From the NCBI GenBank assembly GCA_017401985.1, contig JAFPNK010000008.1:1-58815 (forward strand): DNA of 58,815 nt, written 5' to 3'. Under the pieces are notes generated by a model. The model was not told the DNA's origin. It saw only the letters and a program-made list of their open reading frames with translations, and ran no database searches. The translations under genes and the position numbers were made by a program. The DNA is from Paludibacteraceae bacterium. GTDB taxonomy: Bacteria; Bacteroidota; Bacteroidia; Bacteroidales; Paludibacteraceae. Positions within the stretch are counted from its first letter, which is position 1, and each line of letters starts with the position of its first letter. This document shows, piece after piece, positions 54,669 through 58,815 of this stretch.

Positions 54669-54812
54669 TTATGGTTCCGTTTGAATGAACCCGCCTCCGG
54701 TATTGCCACCGTAGCCACTCATCTCTGCCCAGCCGCTACCGCTGGCGCAAATAATCTGTTGTGGTGTAACTACCACCACATCCATTTTGGGTTGTTTATA
54801 ATTCTTTCTCAT
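54669..54812 (-). CDS. 47-residue peptide, Gly-rich C-terminus
   Basis: A small frame beginning MRKNYKQPKMDVVVVTPQQI, then ICASGSGW, a Gly/Asn/Thr-rich stretch and the end FIQTEP. Short genes of this style (basic start, QPK, a valine strand, ICASG, glycine-rich end) are a recurring Bacteroidales type, seen next to surface-protein genes; that is from memory, not a search. It is the first gene after the promoter at 54894-54925 and ends 17 bases before the fimbrillin-like gene. It has no signal peptide. It may be a peptide precursor, an assembly factor or a regulator; I cannot choose. Confidence 0.6.
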   Translation of the reverse strand: MRKNYKQPKMDVVVVTPQQIICASGSGWAEMSGYGGNTGGGFIQTEP

Positions 54813-54876
54813 TAGTTAACATGAACTTTCTTAATTGCTATTATAAAATATGTAGTTGTGCGGGGTAATCAGCGCC

Positions 54877-54925
54877 GCACGCAAATTTGCGTGCAAAGGT
54901 ACAACAAAAATTGCATATATGCAAA
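54877..54925 (-). promoter_or_regulatory. Promoter of the peptide-fimbrillin-giant operon, with operator-like palindrome
   Basis: On the - strand TTTG (54925-54922), 20 bases, TACCTTTG (54901-54894). The next bases form GCACGCAAATTTGCGTGC (54877-54894), a perfect 18-base palindrome lying over the predicted transcript start. It could be a repressor site or a 5' hairpin. About 75 bases of leader follow before the peptide start. Confidence 0.8.
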
Positions 54926-54962
54926 TTTTTATTATAAATTTCAAACAAAATCTGCGTATGAT

Positions 54963-54980
54963 GAAAAAACGGCATGCCGG
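54963..54980 (-). terminator. Short terminator after the GH53 gene
   Basis: CCGGCATGCCG followed by six T on the - strand, starting directly at the stop codon. The stem is short, so this is a moderate call. Confidence 0.5.
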
Positions 54981-56120
54981 TTATTGTACTTTGGGTGCAG
55001 AAGAGAGTAGAATCTGCATCACTTTTGACGGCTGTCCTTCCGGTGTGAAAGCGCCCATATCATAACTGCCCCATCCCAGTGGAATATACTCCGCGGGACG
55101 CCAACCGCCGTACACTTCCGGTTCCCAGTAGAAGATGCCGGCGCAGGAATCGATGGCCGTTATACGTTGTATAAAATCATCCATCACGAGCTCCGATTCA
55201 GGATTGTTGGCAAACATGCCCACTTCGGCAATCATCACCGGGCAATGCCATTGGCTGATCAGCCGACGTATGTTCGCTTCCGCCAGTTCGTTCATCTCCT
55301 GCCAGCTCTTGCCTCCGTTCCATGCGCTCATCATCGGATAGTGGCTCAGACCGATCATGTCCCATTGCCCTCCGTGCGCCTTCATGGACTCCCAGAACCA
55401 GTCGCGCTGCTCATAGGCATTATCGACATGCACGATAACGGTGATATCCGGGAACGCCTCTTTTGCCGCTTTGTATCCCATCGCCGTGAAGCCTGCGTAA
55501 CGGTCCCATTCGTCATCCGTGCCTTTTGCCGTCTGTCCTTCGCCTCTCGCCGTCAATAGTCCGACGGGCCACAGCATGCCGTTCGGTGTCTCGTTGCCTA
55601 TCTGCACCCATTCGGGTTTGATGCCCTCTTCCTTCAGCGCGTAGAGCACTTCCAATGTGTGTTCGCGCACGCACTCCAGCAGTTGTTCGTACTCATATTG
55701 CTGCCATGCATCGGGAATGGTCTGATGGTTCGGGTCGGCGAAGAAATCCGAGTAATGGATATCAATCATGATACGCTGTCCCTGTTCGGCAGCGCGTTTG
55801 GCGAGGTACAACATATCCGCTTTGTTGCTCCATCCGGTCTGGTGGTTCACCCACACCCGCAACCGCACGGCATTCATGCCCTGTTCGCGCAAAAGTGCGA
55901 TACAATCTTCATCATTCAGCGTCTCCGGCGCGTCACTATTCATCAATCCACCCTTATAGAACTTCACTCCGTCATGTTCCATTTCGCTGAGCCAGCTCAG
56001 GTCGCATCCGCGAGCCCATGAACCGCGCGGACTGTCCGTTTTGTGATAACACCCTGTGAGGACTTGTGTCAGCAGTACACCGGCTATCGCCAACCCTGCT
56101 AATTTGCTGATTTTTTTCAT
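54981..56120 (-). CDS. GH53 endo-beta-1,4-galactanase lipoprotein
   Basis: 379 residues with lipoprotein signal LLTQVLTGC (lipid Cys24). The GH53 barrel follows: GCDLSWLSEMEHDGVKFY at the start, LLREQGMNAVRLRVWVN (about 76-92), the acid/base Glu177 in WVQIGNETPNGMLWP and the nucleophile Glu299 in VMIAEVGMF, with YWEPEVYGGW near the end. The family cuts the beta-1,4-galactan side chains of pectin and arabinogalactan I. Surface or periplasmic anchoring fits a plant-glycan feeder, but no SusC/SusD pair is in the window. It starts four bases after the methionine-sulfoxide reductase gene, an unexpected operon partner. Confidence 0.95.
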   Translation of the reverse strand: MKKISKLAGLAIAGVLLTQVLTGCYHKTDSPRGSWARGCDLSWLSEMEHDGVKFYKGGLMNSDAPETLNDEDCIALLREQGMNAVRLRVWVNHQTGWSNKADMLYLAKRAAEQGQRIMIDIHYSDFFADPNHQTIPDAWQQYEYEQLLECVREHTLEVLYALKEEGIKPEWVQIGNETPNGMLWPVGLLTARGEGQTAKGTDDEWDRYAGFTAMGYKAAKEAFPDITVIVHVDNAYEQRDWFWESMKAHGGQWDMIGLSHYPMMSAWNGGKSWQEMNELAEANIRRLISQWHCPVMIAEVGMFANNPESELVMDDFIQRITAIDSCAGIFYWEPEVYGGWRPAEYIPLGWGSYDMGAFTPEGQPSKVMQILLSSAPKVQ

Positions 56121-56124
56121 ATTA

Positions 56125-57027
56125 TTATAGGTTTATTTGTTCCAGATATTTTTGGTCAATGTTGTCAAAAGTGTTGTAATCGGCGCTGTCAATGTCGAGG
56201 ACGGCGATGACTTCTCCGTTGCGGCGGATAGGGACTACGATCTCACTTTTGGACTCCGAGGAGCAGGCGATGTGCCCCGGGAACTCGTGGACGTTCGGCA
56301 CGATGAGTGTTTTGTTTTGCGCCCAAGCAGTACCGCAGACACCTTTGTTGTACGGAATACGGGTGCAGGCAATCGGGCCTTGGAAAGGACCCAAAACCAG
56401 TTCTTGGTTTATTGATGATTGATGATTGATGATTGATGATTTTTCTATGTCTTTTACTATGTAAAAGCCGGTCCACCAGAAATGGAAGGTGGAGTGGAGC
56501 ACGGCAGCGATGTTCGCCATGTTGGCAATGAGATCCGACTCACCGGAGATGAGGGATTGGATCTGCGGAAGGATGGATTGGTAGGTAGCTTCTTTTGCCC
56601 GGCGTTTTTGCGCCAATAAATCCAACACTTTGCCGGCTTTGAGTTCGCGGTAGAGGTGGGAATAGGTGTAGGTGTAAAGGGTAGAATATTGTTTGTCCGT
56701 CGGCGTTTTGGTAGCCTTGTAGCCCGCAAAACGCTGCTGCCACTCCGCCGCCAGGGCGATATAATCCGAGGAGGAGAGTTCGGGATGTATGGCAGCGCGC
56801 TCGATGGCATGCGCTTCGCGTTGTGCAGTTTTCATGAGTTCGCGGTTGGCGGTGGCACCTTCTGCCCATGGGCCCTCGTGCATCTTCATGGGATACACTT
56901 GATGGTTTTCGCCGCTTCCTTTGCGGTAACGGGAGACGAGGCGTTCGCGTTTAGCCTGACCGGTTCTGCTCGAGTCCAACGGGCCCCGCCAAGTGTCGAT
57001 GGCGATGTTGTACTTGACTTTAGACAT
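56125..57027 (-). CDS. msrC: Free methionine-(R)-sulfoxide reductase with extra N-terminal domain
   Basis: 300 residues from the ATG at 57027. Residues about 137-300 are a GAF-type fRMsr: WWTGFYIV, LVLGPFQGPIACTRI, GVCGTAW and HIACSS give Cys221, Cys231 and Cys255 with spacings of 10 and 24, the same as the three catalytic-site cysteines of E. coli YebR. It reduces free Met-R-sulfoxide in the cytosol. Residues 1-130 are an unknown domain (YNIAIDTWRGPLDSSRTGQA; EGPWAEGATANRELM; AAEWQQRF) not found in ordinary fRMsr, which are about 165 residues long. A 7-bp repeat encodes SSIINHQSSINQ, an insertion in the loop between FYIVKD and ELVLG. A leader of about 250 bases with a small frame and the 11-bp array precedes it. 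Confidence 0.85.
   Translation of the reverse strand: MSKVKYNIAIDTWRGPLDSSRTGQAKRERLVSRYRKGSGENHQVYPMKMHEGPWAEGATANRELMKTAQREAHAIERAAIHPELSSSDYIALAAEWQQRFAGYKATKTPTDKQYSTLYTYTYSHLYRELKAGKVLDLLAQKRRAKEATYQSILPQIQSLISGESDLIANMANIAAVLHSTFHFWWTGFYIVKDIEKSSIINHQSSINQELVLGPFQGPIACTRIPYNKGVCGTAWAQNKTLIVPNVHEFPGHIACSSESKSEIVVPIRRNGEVIAVLDIDSADYNTFDNIDQKYLEQINL
56411..56438 (-). repeat. Perfect 7-bp repeat x4 inside the fRMsr GAF domain
   Basis: ATTGATG occurs four times in a row on the + strand, encoding the IINHQSSINQ loop on the - strand. Flanking residues join smoothly into the conserved family sequence if this block is removed. Confidence 0.9.
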
Positions 57028-57129
57028 ACTTGTTTTCTGCGTTTTATATGAATAAATACTATATATACGTAGTATATATACTTTAGAAGGGATCAAAAAA
57101 TGTGCGGGCCGGACGGAAACCTATAAAAT

Positions 57130-57173
57130 ATGGTCTAGATATGGTCCAGGTATCGTCTAGGTATGGTCTAGTG
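57130..57173. repeat. Second 11-bp tandem repeat array, four units
   Basis: ATGGTCTAGAT, ATGGTCCAGGT, ATCGTCTAGGT and ATGGTCTAGTG follow without gaps. The consensus ATGGTCTAGGT matches part of the array at 2161-2270, 55 kb away. It lies between the small frame at 57168-57272 (sharing its stop codon) and the msrC-type gene. Confidence 0.8.
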
Positions 57174-57272
57174 CGCCTCGGTGCAGGATAGTGACACTTC
57201 TATTTCCTTTCTTGGTGGAGGCCGCTCTTCCCGTTTCTTAGCCACAGGGGCACGATTAACTTCGTTTTTCAT
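57168..57272 (-). CDS. Possible 34-residue leader peptide
   Basis: The first ATG after the promoter at 57292-57323 opens a 34-codon frame beginning MKNEVNRAPVAKKREERPPP and continuing with an acidic then Ser/Cys end. It is charged and Pro-rich, with no signal or membrane segment, and its TAG stop lies in the 11-bp array. The short leader (about 13 bases) supports translation. No family is recognised; it could be chance. Confidence 0.35.
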   Translation of the reverse strand: MKNEVNRAPVAKKREERPPPRKEIEVSLSCTEAH

Positions 57273-57291
57273 CGGGACGATGCTCCGGGTG

Positions 57292-57323
57292 CAAAGGTAG
57301 TGCTTTTTTTTGATATGTGCAAA
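57292..57323 (-). promoter_or_regulatory. Promoter ahead of the msrC-GH53 operon
   Basis: On the - strand TTTG (57323-57320), 20 bases, TACCTTTG (57299-57292), then CACCCGG. Predicted start near 57285, so the first large gene begins about 258 bases into the RNA. Confidence 0.8.
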
Positions 57324-57415
57324 TTTTTGGGGAGAAAATGCCAAAAAACAGCCAAAAGACCGCTACGCTCAAAGTAGAAAGCAAAAAGACTATATGTGGC
57401 GGGTGTGATGGCAGG

Positions 57416-57892
57416 TTAGATTTGCCGGTTGGTCATGTTCCGGTATTGCTCCGGGGTTTGTCCCATGGTGTCCTTGAAAGCCATATAGAAAGTGTTCTGT
57501 GATGCAAATCCTGTTTCGGAACTGATTTCGTCCAGTGCCATTTCCGGTTGCTCGCGGAGCAGACGGCACGCTGCCTGTATGCGCCTGTCAATCAGGTACT
57601 CAGCGACCGTTTTGTTATATGCATTTTTGATGGTATGTTTCAGCCGCCGTTCCGAGATTCCGAGTTCGTTTGCCAGATCCGCCGCGGTAACGCTGGTGTT
57701 CTTGTACAGTTTGCGTGCCGCTACCTCATCATCAATCCAGGAACTTAGTTGATAGGAAGGGACTTCCTTATCCATTCGTGGACTTTTGGTTTGAGCAGAC
57801 CGAGCATGCCGCTTGTCCTGGATGTACATGTAGAACGAAGCGCCAAAAGCGATAGCAATCAGGATGAGAATGGACAGGAATATATAAATCAT
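57416..57892 (-). CDS. Membrane-anchored AraC-family regulator
   Basis: 158 residues from the ATG at 57892; a GTG at 57994 would add 34 residues lacking family character and leave almost no leader. One N-terminal membrane helix (MIYIFLSILILIAIAFGASFYMYI) is followed by a charged linker and a C-terminal AraC DNA-binding domain with two helix-turn-helix units: AADLANELGISERRLKHTI and ISSETGFASQNTFYMAF. There is no sensor domain beyond the helix, so it is much shorter than usual AraC proteins. It is transcribed from the promoter at 58008-58039, next to another membrane AraC gene, and could control the neighbouring msrC-GH53 genes. Confidence 0.85.
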   Translation of the reverse strand: MIYIFLSILILIAIAFGASFYMYIQDKRHARSAQTKSPRMDKEVPSYQLSSWIDDEVAARKLYKNTSVTAADLANELGISERRLKHTIKNAYNKTVAEYLIDRRIQAACRLLREQPEMALDEISSETGFASQNTFYMAFKDTMGQTPEQYRNMTNRQI

Positions 57893-58007
57893 GTTGTTAT
57901 GTAGTGTGCTATATGCATAAAAGTGGCGGTATAGGTGCGGTAATGGAAACATGCACGCCTGACAAAAGCTAACCGCATCTATACCATCAGCCACTTAAAA
58001 GTGGTTG

Positions 58008-58039
58008 CAAAAGTATAAAAAAAGAAGTACATACGCAAT
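58008..58039 (-). promoter_or_regulatory. Promoter of the short AraC-type gene
   Basis: On the - strand ATTG (58039-58036), 20 bases, TACTTTTG (58015-58008). The -33 box sits in the loop of an inverted repeat CATACG/CGTATG (58030-58035 and 58043-58048). A CCACTTAAAAGTGG hairpin (57991-58004) follows at the predicted transcript start; the leader is about 110 bases. Confidence 0.65.
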
Positions 58040-58086
58040 ATCCGTATGCACTTATTGACGCAAAGGAAAACAATCCCTGCAAATTC

Positions 58087-58815
58087 TTACGCAAAAGAAA
58101 AATTCTTATACCACTCTCTGGGTGTGTATCCTGTTTCCTTGGTGAAGCTTTTTGTGAAAACGGATGGCGAAGAGAAGCCGGAAAGGGTAGCTATCTCCGC
58201 CATTTTCAGTTCGGGACACTCGCGCATAAGACGCTTGGCTTCCTCGATGCGATAGCGCGTGACGAACTGATAGAAGGTGCAGTTGTAGGTGGAGTTGATG
58301 AACTCTGACAAATAAGTTCTATTCATCGGCAGCACCTGCATCAGATCAATCAGTTTGAAATTCGGATTGAGGTAGGGTTTCTCCGTCTGCATCCATTGCT
58401 CCAGTTTTCGGGCTTTTTCCGATTGTGCGGTTGTGGTATCCGGTCGCCCATTGTCCGTGTCTTCCGCTGGCGCGGCTGTTTCGAGTTTGCTCTCCTCTGC
58501 CGGATCGGTTTCTCCCGTTCCGATCATGTTTTCCCACGGATCTTTGCGGAAAAGAATCTGTTCGATGCTATAAACGAACATGAAACCGATCAGAATGTTT
58601 TGCGTGAACCCGCGGCATGGGTTGTTCGATATCATCAGATAGCCGTACGATGCACCCGCCACCGCCAGCATGATCAAATAGCGTACAATCCATTGCGCAT
58701 CAATATGCTCCATTGAGGAATAGTTGTTCTCGCACCATATTCGATACGCACGGATGTGCGTCAGGACAAGGAGAAAGAGTCCTGCCGGATATAAAGAAAT
58801 CAGCCATCGCAGGTC
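58087..58815 (-). CDS. AraC-family regulator with membrane N-terminus, cut by the window edge
   Basis: The frame stays open to the right edge: upstream of the ATG at 58713 it continues through 34 more codons (ISLYPAGLFLLVLTHIRAYR) that read as membrane helix, so the true start is outside the window and the visible 243 residues are the C-terminal part. Two or three membrane segments (to about 58555) are followed by an acidic Thr/Asp/Glu-rich linker and an AraC DNA-binding domain: LIDLMQVLPMNRTYLSEFIN and IATLSGFSSPSVFTKSFTKE, then GYTPREWY. Multi-helix membrane AraC regulators are common in Bacteroidales; the signal they sense is mostly unknown. Confidence 0.88.
   Translation of the reverse strand, partial: DLRWLISLYPAGLFLLVLTHIRAYRIWCENNYSSMEHIDAQWIVRYLIMLAVAGASYGYLMISNNPCRGFTQNILIGFMFVYSIEQILFRKDPWENMIGTGETDPAEESKLETAAPAEDTDNGRPDTTTAQSEKARKLEQWMQTEKPYLNPNFKLIDLMQVLPMNRTYLSEFINSTYNCTFYQFVTRYRIEEAKRLMRECPELKMAEIATLSGFSSPSVFTKSFTKETGYTPREWYKNFSFA

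Noticed and set aside
57893..57994. GTG-started extension of the short AraC-type protein
   Set aside because: The extra 34 residues have no family character, and the predicted transcript would start only about seven bases before the GTG.

Overview
The window reads as a chromosomal segment of an uncultured gut-type Bacteroidales. The lineage call is inference. It rests on eight promoters of the Bacteroidetes form (TTTG, 20 bp, TAnnTTTG), giant secreted proteins with InlB/Listeria-Bacteroides repeats that share a short C-terminal signature of the type IX secretion kind, a fimbrillin-like lipoprotein, membrane-anchored AraC regulators and an S16 protein with a long Ala/Glu/Lys tail. I saw no tRNA, rRNA, CRISPR array, integrase or intact insertion sequence.

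Layout. All convincing genes from 453 to 32710 lie on the + strand and all from 32689 to the right edge on the - strand; the two blocks meet tail to tail with a 22 bp overlap. (1) 0.4-7.7 kb is an A+T-rich defence-type island: a YhcG/DUF1016 nuclease-like gene with its own promoter and terminator, a repeat-rich non-coding stretch, then a same-strand run of a small membrane protein, an unknown 140-residue protein, a DUF262 protein, an AAA/DUF3696 ATPase, a DUF2971 protein and an unknown protein. (2) 7.7-23.1 kb encodes surface or secreted proteins of 2670, about 1553, 124 and 717 residues, built from InlB-type repeats, FN3 and Ig-like domains and a recurrent roughly 150-residue module. (3) 23.1-24.0 kb is rpsP with a structured leader. 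(4) 24.1-32.7 kb is a tightly overlapping polysaccharide operon: GtrA-like, GtrB-like, a split membrane protein, GT2, a Wzy-like polymerase, two GT4 and two GT2 genes. (5) 39.7-32.7 kb (- strand) is an operon of a DUF389 membrane protein, an alcohol dehydrogenase-aldehyde dehydrogenase fusion, a CDF transporter, YchF and a Ca/Na antiporter. (6) 43.4-40.0 kb (-) is a four-gene operon of a PfkB kinase, a nitroreductase lipoprotein, an exported PLP decarboxylase and a flavin reductase. (7) 54.9-43.6 kb (-) is a promoter, a 47-residue peptide gene, a fimbrillin-like lipoprotein and a 3379-residue LamG protein. (8) 57.3-55.0 kb (-) carries a free-methionine-sulfoxide reductase with an extra N-terminal domain and a GH53 galactanase lipoprotein. 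(9) Two AraC-type regulators close the window, the second cut by the edge.

The most unusual signals are non-gene structure. Short tandem repeats of period 7 or 8 recur between genes and, in frame, inside at least four proteins, at a domain linker, a loop and a tail. A separate degenerate 11-bp repeat family occurs at both ends of the window. Functional themes are defence, surface adhesion and glycan handling, polysaccharide synthesis, and an exported enzyme set of unknown purpose.
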